NCBI RefSeq assembly: GCF_000719955.1
Contig: NZ_JOII01000028.1
Location: forward strand, 1 to 64,000
Direction: 5' to 3'
From: Streptomyces albidoflavus
GTDB lineage: Bacteria > Actinomycetota > Actinomycetes > Streptomycetales > Streptomycetaceae
Length of the DNA stretch: 64,000 nt
The position numbers were made by a program, and so were the translations under genes. Shown here one piece after another: positions 34,562-42,762 of the stretch; the first letter of the stretch is position 1; each line of letters starts with the position of its first letter. The notes beneath the pieces were generated by a model, which worked only from the letters and a program-made list of their open reading frames with translations, was not told the DNA's origin and ran no database searches.

Positions 34562-36235
34562 TTGGGCGGTCTTACGGAGGCGAAGCTGAGGGTGCTGGCC
34601 GGCGAGCGTTCGTTCGGGCGCGGGCTCGGTTACGTCGACGAGGTGTCCGGTGTGGAGTTCGGTGACGGCTGGATCAGGGCGTCGGTGCACGGAACGGAAC
34701 GGTACGAGACGGAGCTCGTCCTGGGTGGGCGCAAGGGGAAGGGGCCGGCGGGCACGTGTGACTGCCCGTACGGCCAGGAGGGCAACTTCTGCAAGCACCT
34801 GGTCGCTCTCGGCCTGACCGTGATCGCCCAGGAGGCGGACCTCCCGCGTCTGCGGGAGTCGGCCCGGGACCGGGCGCGCGGCCTCGATACCTGGCTGTCC
34901 GCCCTGTCGCGGGAGGAACTGCTCACTCTCGTACGAGACGAGATCGCCGAGGACCGGCAGCTTGGGCGCCGCCTGGAGCTGCGGGCGGCGAGTGCTCGCG
35001 GAGACCTGGCCGGGATCCGGTTCCGCATCCGTGAGCTGCTCGACATCGGCCCGTTCGCCCAGTACGGCTACGTCGAGTACGCCGACGCCCGCGCCTACGC
35101 CGACCAGGCCGGGCAGGCGGTGTCCGCGATCCGCTCGCTGACCGGCTCCGGCCGGGCCTCCGACGCGATAGCGCTGTCGCGGGAGGCGATCGGGCTGCTG
35201 GCCGGGGTGGCCGAGAGCGTCGACGACTCCGACGGCTGGCTCGGCCAGATCGGCGCCGGCCTCGCCGACGCCCACCGCGACGCCTGCTATGAAGCCACGC
35301 CCGAGCCCGAGGAACTCGCGCACTGGCTGGTGACCCACGCGCTCGACGAAGCGGCCGACCTGACGGACATCGACCCGCTCGACTACGAAGACCTGCTCGG
35401 CGAGCAGGGACTGATCGCCCTGCGCCGGTACGCGACGGAAGCATGGACGGCCAACCGCACCGGCTGGGCCGAGAGGCACCTGCTGCAGCGCCTGGCGAAG
35501 TCGGGCCGGGACGTCGACACGGTGATCGCCGTGCACGCCGCCGACCTCGCGCCGAATGGTCACACCCACCTGCTCATCGCCCGCGAACTGGACACCGCCG
35601 GTCGCCCCGCCGAAGCCCTGGAGTGGGCCGAGCGCGGCATCCGCGACGCTGAGGACCTCGCCACTGTCGACACCGCCCTGGTCGACCACCTCACCGACCG
35701 CTACACCCGAACCGGCCGGCTCGCCGACGCCGTCACCCTGCGCCGTGACCACTTCGCCGCCCGCCGCAGCCTGCTTGCCTACCAGCAGCTGCGCGCCGCA
35801 GCCAGGGCCGCCGCATGTTGGCCGCCCGAGCGCGAGAAGGCTCTGGCCTTGTTGCGCACCGACGCGGAACGGGCGAAAGGCTGCGGTGGGCGCGTCCTCG
35901 TCGACGTCTTCCTGGACGACGAGGACACGGATGCCGCCTGGTGCGCGGCCACGGAGCACGGCGCCCACGACGGCCAGTGGCTCACCCTCGCCGACCGATC
36001 TCGCACCACCCGCCCCGCCGGTGCCCTCGCCGTCTACCACCGCCTGGCCGCCCCGCTCACCTGCCAGACCGGCAACCACGCCTACGAACAGCTCGTCAGC
36101 CTGCTCCTGGGCATCCGCGACTGCCACCGTCACCTCGGCACGCCGGACGACTTCACCACGTACGTCACCGACCTGCGCGCCACCCAGAAGCGCAAACGGA
36201 ACCTGATGCGCCTGATGGACGAACACGACCTGTGA
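34562..36235 (+). CDS. SWIM zinc-finger family protein
   Basis: A 557-residue protein. The SWIM motif is near residues 66-79: CDCPYGQEGNFCKH, matching CxCx(n)CxH, preceded by the strand ASVHGTERYETELVL. The remaining 450 residues are helical and TPR-like, with repeats such as GRASDAIALSREAIGLLAGV and GRPAEALEWAERGIRDA. SWIM domains bind DNA or protein and accompany SNF2 helicases in many bacteria; an SNF2 helicase is encoded nearby. TTG 34562 is preceded by GGAGAG. The kinase-helicase gene follows after 171 bases with its own candidate promoter, so a functional link is plausible but unproven. Confidence 0.85.
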   Translation: MGGLTEAKLRVLAGERSFGRGLGYVDEVSGVEFGDGWIRASVHGTERYETELVLGGRKGKGPAGTCDCPYGQEGNFCKHLVALGLTVIAQEADLPRLRESARDRARGLDTWLSALSREELLTLVRDEIAEDRQLGRRLELRAASARGDLAGIRFRIRELLDIGPFAQYGYVEYADARAYADQAGQAVSAIRSLTGSGRASDAIALSREAIGLLAGVAESVDDSDGWLGQIGAGLADAHRDACYEATPEPEELAHWLVTHALDEAADLTDIDPLDYEDLLGEQGLIALRRYATEAWTANRTGWAERHLLQRLAKSGRDVDTVIAVHAADLAPNGHTHLLIARELDTAGRPAEALEWAERGIRDAEDLATVDTALVDHLTDRYTRTGRLADAVTLRRDHFAARRSLLAYQQLRAAARAAACWPPEREKALALLRTDAERAKGCGGRVLVDVFLDDEDTDAAWCAATEHGAHDGQWLTLADRSRTTRPAGALAVYHRLAAPLTCQTGNHAYEQLVSLLLGIRDCHRHLGTPDDFTTYVTDLRATQKRKRNLMRLMDEHDL

Positions 36236-36251
36236 CCTACCAGTAAGGCGT

Positions 36252-36299
36252 GTTGACGCCGTCAACGCATTGAAGTGTTGTTTACGATAGAAGTATCGT
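36252..36299 (+). promoter_or_regulatory. two inverted repeats and a candidate promoter before the eight-gene operon
   Basis: Two dyads lie side by side in an AT-richer patch: GTTGACG-C-CGTCAAC (36252-36266) and ACGATA-GAAG-TATCGT (36284-36299). A TTGAAG (36270-36275) to TATCGT (36294-36299) pair at 18-base spacing is a plausible promoter, with the second dyad covering its -10. The operon start codon is 108 bases further on. Confidence 0.5.
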
Positions 36300-36406
36300 G
36301 TACGCTGCCTGTGGGGCTGGGAGTCTGTCCGTGTCGCATTCCGCGGCATTCTCCCGTGGGGAGTCGTGTGCTCGCAGGGCCACGCGAAGATGCAAGGGAA
36401 TGGGCT

Positions 36407-39400
36407 GTGGCGACGGAGATGATCGCAGGGCGGTTCCGGCTTCTGGGGGCTGTGGACTCGGGCAACATGGGTGAGGTCCACAGAGCCGAGGATCTTGATG
36501 CCGCCCCGGGCGACGCCGACCGCGTCGTGGCGGTCAAGCTGATCCTCCGGCGCCGGTCCGGCCTGCGGATCGACACGCACGGCGACACCAAGACCGTGGA
36601 ACGGTTCGCCCGCGAGGTGCGGATCATGCAGACCTTCGGCCGGCACCCCAACCTCCCGCGCACGATCGCCGGGGGTGTGGACGAGACGAACGGCGGCCTG
36701 CCCTACCTCGCGATGGAGTTCCTCGACGGCCACCCCCTCGCAGACCTGGTCGCCGACGAGCCGCAGCTGCCGATCTCCTGGGCCGCCGCCATCGCCGCGC
36801 AGATGGCGGAGGGGCTCAAGGCCGCACACGTCGAGGGCGTCGTGCACCGCGACCTCAAGCCCCGCAACGTCATGCTCACCCGCGGTGGCCTCGTGAAGGT
36901 CCTCGACTTCGGCATGGGCCGGATCGTCGACGACCCGGACGGCACCAAGCTCACCAGCACGGGCGTCACCGTCGGCACCGCCCGCTACATGGCACCCGAA
37001 CAGTTCCAGGGCGGAGCCGTAACCCCGGCGGCGGACCTCTACGCCCTCGGCTGCGTCCTGTACGAGATGCTCCTCGGCGTACCGCCGTTCGTCGGCACCT
37101 CCGCGTACGAACTCGGCGAGAAGCACGTCCGTCAGGCACCGAACCCGGTCCGGCTGGTCCGGCACGACATCCCCGAGGCGCTCGCCCGCCTCGTCGACCG
37201 CCTCCTCGCCAAGGACCCGGCGGACCGCCCCGAGAGCGCCGCCGCCGTACGGGACGCCCTGCTGCCGTTCGTCGCGCCCGCCGAACCGCTGCCCGCCTGG
37301 CGCGAGTTCGACCCGGTGGGCCGCCTCCTCCAGGACCGGTCCGCGCTCTCCACGCCCACGGCGCGGCAGGCTCCGGACGACCAGCCGCCCGCCCAGACCC
37401 GCCCACACACGTCCGGTATGGACGTCTTCGGCGTCCACAGGGACCTGATCGACGAGTACCGCGCCTTCACCCAGGGCGGCACGATCATCCGTGACGAACG
37501 CGTCGCCGACTTCGTCCGGCGCGACCTCGACGCCAAGTCCCAGTGGCCCAACCCGTGGATCTCCCTCAACCCCTTCTTCGACTCCGCCGGCACCGTTGCC
37601 GAGCTCGCTTCGCAGGGCGTCCTCCACCCCGAGTGCGCGCGGATCTTCCAGGCGAAGAAGGCCAGGGGCGGCACCGTCTGCGACGGCCGCCCGCTCACCC
37701 TCCACCAGCACCAGCGCGAAGCCGTCGACGCCGCCCGGTCCGGGGCGTCCTACGTCCTCACCACCGGCACCGGCTCGGGCAAGTCCCTCTCCTACATCGT
37801 GCCCATCGTCGACAAGGTCCTCAGGGACCGGGAGACGGAGCCGAGAGGGACGGCCAAGAGAGTCCGCGCGATCATCGTCTACCCCATGAACGCCCTGGCC
37901 AACAGCCAGCTCAAGGAGCTGGAGAAGTACCTGAGGGACGGCTACGGCGCAGGACGCGAGCCCGTCACCTTCGCCCGCTACACCGGCCAGGAGGACGACG
38001 CCGCCCGCAGGGAGATCCGTGACAACCCGCCGGACATCCTGCTCACCAACTACGTGATGCTGGAGCTGATGCTCACCCGCCCCGACGACCGCGACAGCCT
38101 CGTCCGGATGGCCAAGGGCCTCGAATTCCTCGTCTTCGACGAACTCCACACCTACCGAGGCCGCCAGGGCGCCGACGTCGCCCTGCTCATCCGCCGTGTC
38201 CGCGAGGCGTGCCAGGCCGACCGTCTCCAGTGCGTCGGAACCTCCGCCACCATGTCCACCGAGGGCACGATCGACGAGCAGAAGAGCGTGGTCGCGGGCG
38301 TCGCCTCCAAGCTCTTCGGCACGAGGATCCGCACCGAGCACGTCATCGGCGAGACCCTGGTCCGCGCCACCGACCCGGCCCCCGACACCGTCCCTGCCGA
38401 GCGGCTGCGCACCACCGACGCGCCCCGTGCGTACGCGGACCTGGTCCGCGACCCGCTCGCCCGCTGGATCGAGACCCGCTTCGGCCTGGCCACCGACACC
38501 CTCACCGACCGCCTCGTCCGCCAGAAGCCCGCCAAGATCGAGGACGCGGCCGAGGACCTCGCCCGGGAGAGCGGCGTGTCCGTCGAGGACTGCGCCGCGG
38601 CTCTGCGCGCCACCCTGGAGGCCGGCTCGCAGGCCCGTCACCCCGTCACGGAACGCCCCCTCTTCGCCTTCCGCCTCCACCAGTTCCTCTCCAAGGGCGA
38701 CACCGTCTACGTCACCCTGGAGGACCCGGAAAGCCGCCACCTCACCCGTGACTACCAGCAGGTGCAGCCCGGCACCGACGGCAAGCTCCTCATCCCGCTC
38801 GCCTTCTGCCGGGAGTGCGGCCAGGAGTACCTGACGGTGTGGCGCACCGAGAGGGACGGAGAGGTCCGCTACGAGTCCCGCCGCGACACCTCCGCCACGG
38901 GCGGCAGGGCCGGCGACGGCTACCTCTACGTCGGCCGCCCGTGGCCCCGCTCGCTCGACGAGGCCGTCGCCGAGCGCAAGCTGCCGGAGTCGTGGCTGGA
39001 GCTCGACGACCGTGGTCAGGAAGTCGTCAGGAAGTCGTACCGCGAGCGCGCGCCCCGCGCCGTGACCGTCGACCCCTATGGGTACGAGGGACGGGGCGAC
39101 CTGGACGCCGCCTTCATCCCGGCCCCGTTCCGCTTCTGCATCCAGTGCTCGGTGTCCTACGAGCAGCCGCGTGGCAAGGACTTCGCGAAGCTCGCGACCC
39201 TCGACCAGGAAGGCCGGTCCTCCGCCACCTCCCTGGTGTCGGCGGCCGTCGTCCGCTCCCTCAAGGCCGTGCCCGAGGAAGCCCTCGACAAGGAGGCGCG
39301 CAAGCTCCTCACCTTCGTCGACAACCGCCAGGACGCCTCCCTCCAGGCCGGCCACTTCAACGACTTCGTCCAGATCACCCAGCTGCGCGGCGCGCTCTAC

Positions 39401-42400
39401 CGGGCCGCCCTGGACGCCGGGGAAGAAGGCATCCACCACGAGGAGCTGGCCACCCGCGTGGCGAACGCCCTCGCCCTGGACCCCGTCGAGTACACCGGCC
39501 AGTCGGACCTGCCGCCCGCCCTCGCCCGCAACGCGGCCAAGACCCTGCGTGACGTCATCGCCTTCCGTCTCTACCTCGACCTGGAGAGCGGCTGGCGCAT
39601 CACCATGCCGAACCTGGAGCGGACAGGTCTGCTGACGATCGACTACGCGGACCTCCAGTGGGTCGCCGAGCGTGACGAGCGCTGGCAGGACACGCATGCG
39701 GCGCTCCGCGGCGCCGACCCCGCCCTGCGCGCCGAGATCACGCGGACGCTCCTGGACGACATGCGCCGCGAACTCGCCATCGACGTCCAGTACTTCCGCG
39801 ACGACTTCGACGCCCTCCAGCGTGCCAGCGAGGAACGCCTCATCGACCCGTGGGTCCTCGGCAGGTCCGACGCGCCCAGGGTCAAGACCGCCTACCCGCA
39901 GCCCTCCAGCCCCGGCATGGACCGGTCCGGGCACTTCCTCTCGGCCCGCGGCAAGTTCGGCAAGTACCTGCGCCGCACCGCACCCACGGTCTTCGACGTG
40001 CGCGACGGCGTGAAGCTGGACAACACCGACCTCCAGAAGGTCATCGTGGACCTGCTGAAGGTGCTCGCGAAGGCCGGCCTGGTCACCGAGGTCAGTGCCG
40101 CCCCCCAGCGCGCCGGCCGCTTCCGCGCGCCGACCGGTCCCGCCGCCACCGGCTACCGGATCTCCGCCGCCTCCCTCATCTGGCGGGCCGGCCCCGGCGA
40201 GTCCGGCGCCCACGACCCCCTCACCCGCACCTACGCCAGCGGCGACGGGCCGCGCGTCAACACCTTCTTCCGTGACCTCTACCGCAACGCCGCCGCCGAA
40301 CTGTCCGGCCTGTTCGCCCGTGAGCACACCGCCCAGGTCGACCCCGCCGAGCGTGAGCGCCGCGAAGAAGCCTTCAGCAAGGCCGAACTGAAGCTTCTCT
40401 ACTGCTCCCCGACCATGGAGCTGGGCGTCGACATCTCGTCCCTCAACGCGGTCATGATGCGCAACGTGCCGCCCACCCCGGCCAACTACGCACAGCGCAG
40501 CGGACGCGCCGGCCGGAGCGGCCAGCCCGCCCTCGTCACCACGTACTGCGCCACCGGCAACAGCCACGACCAGTACTACTTCCGTCGCTCCGAGCGCATG
40601 GTGGCGGGTGCCGTCGCCCCGCCGCGCCTCGACCTCGCCAACGAAGACCTCGTCCTCTCCCACCTCCAGGGCATCTGGCTCGCCGAGGCCGGGCTGAAGC
40701 TCGGCCGGGCCATTCCGCAGATCATCGACATCGCGTACGACGAGAGCCTGGGCCGCCCGAACCCGGCGCTCCACCTCCACGACGACCTGTACGCGGCCTC
40801 CCGCGACGCCGACGCGCAGGCCCGCACGGTGGCGGCGGCCCACCGGGTCCTCGGCCCGTTGCTTGCCGACTTCGCCAGGACCGTCTGGTGGGACGAGCGC
40901 TGGATCGAGGACCGTGTCCGCACCGCCCCCGACCGCTTCGACCGCGCCTTCGACCGCTGGCGAGACCTCTTCCGGGCCGCCCTCGTCGACCAGTACGTCC
41001 AGAACAAGCGGGTCCTCGACCACACCCTCACGGAAGGCGACCGGCGGCGCGCCGTCGCCCGCCGCAAGGAGGCCGAGACCCAGCTCAACCTCCTGAAGAA
41101 CGAGACCCCGGACAGCCGGTCCGTCCTCTCCGACTTCAACCCCTACCGCTACCTCGCCTCCGAGGGCTTCCTGCCCGGCTACTCCTTCCCCCGCCTGCCG
41201 CTGGCCGCCTACATCCCGACCACCGGCCGTCGCCACGGCGACGGCGACTACCTCCAGCGCCCCCGTTTCCTCGCCATCCGCGAGTTCGGCCCCGGCGCGC
41301 TGATCTACCACGAGGGCGCTCGCTACCAGGTGACCCGCGTCCAGCTGCCCCCGGACTCCTCCGGTGACATCGCCACCACCGCGGCCACCCGCTGCAAGCA
41401 CTGCGGCTACCACCACGATCCCGAGCAGCGCGCCGACGTCTGCGACATGTGCAAGGAGCCGCTCGGCGCCGCCGCCTACAACCTGCTGCACCTGCACACC
41501 GTCTACACCCAGCGCCGGGAGCGGATCTCCTCCGACGAGGAGGAGCGCCGCAGGGCCGGATTCCGGCTGGAGATCTCGTACCGCTTCCAGGACCACGGCA
41601 TCCGCAAGGGCCGCCAGGACGCCCACGTCTCGGACCCGGCGGGCAGTCTCGCCACGATCTCGTACGGCGACTCGGCCACCGTCCGCATCACCAACAAGGG
41701 ACGGCTGCGCGCCAAGGAGAACGAGCAGGACGGCTACTGGCTCGACCCCGCAAGCGGCCACTGGATGAACGAACGCGATGCCGCCGAGGCGTCCGGCGAC
41801 TCCAGCGAGATGCCGGTCATCGACCCGGACGGCAACGAGAAGCGCCGCAGGAAGCGAGTCGTCCCCTTCGTCGAGGACCGCCGCAACATCCTCGTCGTCA
41901 CCCTCGACGAGCCGCTGCCCGAACCCATCGCCCTCACTCTCATGTACGCCCTGGAGCGGGGCGTCGAGGCGGCGTTCGAGCTGGAGGACTCCGAGCTCAC
42001 CAGCGAACTGCTCCCGCCCGACGACGGTCCCCGCAACCGCTTCCTGCTCACCGAGGCCGCGGAGGGCGGCGCCGGAGTCCTGCGCCGCCTCCAGGCCGAG
42101 CCCGGAGCGCTCGCCGTCGCCGCCCTCCGCGCCCTGGAGATCTGCCACTTCGACGAGCACGGAGTGGACCAGGCCAAGCAGCACTGCGCCCGCGGCTGCT
42201 ACGACTGCCTGCTCACCTACGGCAACCAGCTCGACCACGCGGCCATCGACCGCCACACCGTCGTCCACCTGCTGCGCCGCCTCGCCTCCGCCGTGTCCGA
42301 GCCCGAAGGGCGGGGCGAGTCCCCGACGGAGCAGCACCGGCGGCTCGTCGAGGAGCTGGGGCGAACGGCCCCGAAGCTCGCCGACACGCCGGCCGACGAC

Positions 42401-42718
42401 GCCGACGACATGGCGCACACTCCCCTGGAGCAGACCCTCGTCAACTGGCTCAGGGACCATGGCCTGCGCCTGCCCGACGAGGGCCAGACCCTCGTCGGCA
42501 CCGCCCTCCCCGACTTCGTCTACCACCTGCCCGGAGTCAACCTCGCCGTCTTCGTCGACGGGCCGGACAGGGAGGAGGACGCCACCCGGGACGAGGACGC
42601 CGAGGAGCGCCTCTACGACGCCGGCTGGGGCGTCGTCCGCTTCCCAGCCGACCCCGCCGACTGGGACGCCGTCGTCGCCCGCCACGCCCGCTACTTCGGC
42701 GGCCCCGCCGCCTCCTGA
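36407..42718 (+). CDS. Ser/Thr protein kinase - DEAD/DEAH helicase - DUF1998 fusion (candidate defence protein)
   Basis: A 2103-residue fusion. Residues about 6-290 form a complete Hanks-type kinase: glycine loop SGNMGEVHRAED, VVAVKLI lysine, HRDLKPRN (D149), DFG (167-169) and MAPEQ (196-198). After a linker comes a superfamily-2 helicase: Walker A TGTGSGKS (K459), motif II DELH (578-581), CVGTSATMS, and motifs V/VI TMELGVDISS and QRSGRAGRSG. Two CxxC pairs (FCRECGQEY, FCIQCSVSY), a later CKHC/CDMC knuckle and CARGCYDCL (from about C1927) define DUF1998-type zinc modules. The tail (LPDFVYHLPG, VFVDG, about 2036-2052) resembles a PD-(D/E)XK fold. The helicase/DUF1998 part resembles DrmA/DrmB or MrfA proteins. 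GTG 36407 has an AAGGGA site; upstream in-frame starts lack one. First gene of the operon. Confidence 0.88.
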   Translation: MATEMIAGRFRLLGAVDSGNMGEVHRAEDLDAAPGDADRVVAVKLILRRRSGLRIDTHGDTKTVERFAREVRIMQTFGRHPNLPRTIAGGVDETNGGLPYLAMEFLDGHPLADLVADEPQLPISWAAAIAAQMAEGLKAAHVEGVVHRDLKPRNVMLTRGGLVKVLDFGMGRIVDDPDGTKLTSTGVTVGTARYMAPEQFQGGAVTPAADLYALGCVLYEMLLGVPPFVGTSAYELGEKHVRQAPNPVRLVRHDIPEALARLVDRLLAKDPADRPESAAAVRDALLPFVAPAEPLPAWREFDPVGRLLQDRSALSTPTARQAPDDQPPAQTRPHTSGMDVFGVHRDLIDEYRAFTQGGTIIRDERVADFVRRDLDAKSQWPNPWISLNPFFDSAGTVAELASQGVLHPECARIFQAKKARGGTVCDGRPLTLHQHQREAVDAARSGASYVLTTGTGSGKSLSYIVPIVDKVLRDRETEPRGTAKRVRAIIVYPMNALANSQLKELEKYLRDGYGAGREPVTFARYTGQEDDAARREIRDNPPDILLTNYVMLELMLTRPDDRDSLVRMAKGLEFLVFDELHTYRGRQGADVALLIRRVREACQADRLQCVGTSATMSTEGTIDEQKSVVAGVASKLFGTRIRTEHVIGETLVRATDPAPDTVPAERLRTTDAPRAYADLVRDPLARWIETRFGLATDTLTDRLVRQKPAKIEDAAEDLARESGVSVEDCAAALRATLEAGSQARHPVTERPLFAFRLHQFLSKGDTVYVTLEDPESRHLTRDYQQVQPGTDGKLLIPLAFCRECGQEYLTVWRTERDGEVRYESRRDTSATGGRAGDGYLYVGRPWPRSLDEAVAERKLPESWLELDDRGQEVVRKSYRERAPRAVTVDPYGYEGRGDLDAAFIPAPFRFCIQCSVSYEQPRGKDFAKLATLDQEGRSSATSLVSAAVVRSLKAVPEEALDKEARKLLTFVDNRQDASLQAGHFNDFVQITQLRGALYRAALDAGEEGIHHEELATRVANALALDPVEYTGQSDLPPALARNAAKTLRDVIAFRLYLDLESGWRITMPNLERTGLLTIDYADLQWVAERDERWQDTHAALRGADPALRAEITRTLLDDMRRELAIDVQYFRDDFDALQRASEERLIDPWVLGRSDAPRVKTAYPQPSSPGMDRSGHFLSARGKFGKYLRRTAPTVFDVRDGVKLDNTDLQKVIVDLLKVLAKAGLVTEVSAAPQRAGRFRAPTGPAATGYRISAASLIWRAGPGESGAHDPLTRTYASGDGPRVNTFFRDLYRNAAAELSGLFAREHTAQVDPAERERREEAFSKAELKLLYCSPTMELGVDISSLNAVMMRNVPPTPANYAQRSGRAGRSGQPALVTTYCATGNSHDQYYFRRSERMVAGAVAPPRLDLANEDLVLSHLQGIWLAEAGLKLGRAIPQIIDIAYDESLGRPNPALHLHDDLYAASRDADAQARTVAAAHRVLGPLLADFARTVWWDERWIEDRVRTAPDRFDRAFDRWRDLFRAALVDQYVQNKRVLDHTLTEGDRRRAVARRKEAETQLNLLKNETPDSRSVLSDFNPYRYLASEGFLPGYSFPRLPLAAYIPTTGRRHGDGDYLQRPRFLAIREFGPGALIYHEGARYQVTRVQLPPDSSGDIATTAATRCKHCGYHHDPEQRADVCDMCKEPLGAAAYNLLHLHTVYTQRRERISSDEEERRRAGFRLEISYRFQDHGIRKGRQDAHVSDPAGSLATISYGDSATVRITNKGRLRAKENEQDGYWLDPASGHWMNERDAAEASGDSSEMPVIDPDGNEKRRRKRVVPFVEDRRNILVVTLDEPLPEPIALTLMYALERGVEAAFELEDSELTSELLPPDDGPRNRFLLTEAAEGGAGVLRRLQAEPGALAVAALRALEICHFDEHGVDQAKQHCARGCYDCLLTYGNQLDHAAIDRHTVVHLLRRLASAVSEPEGRGESPTEQHRRLVEELGRTAPKLADTPADDADDMAHTPLEQTLVNWLRDHGLRLPDEGQTLVGTALPDFVYHLPGVNLAVFVDGPDREEDATRDEDAEERLYDAGWGVVRFPADPADWDAVVARHARYFGGPAAS

Positions 42719-42762
42719 CCACGGAACCGACCGACCACCCGAGGACCCCGAGGACTCACCCG

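Noticed and set aside
34277..42685. A 2802-codon open frame on the minus strand opposite the kinase-helicase gene.
   Set aside because: It is antisense to a gene with complete kinase and helicase motifs; its Gly/Val/Asp-rich composition is the usual shadow of very GC-rich coding DNA.
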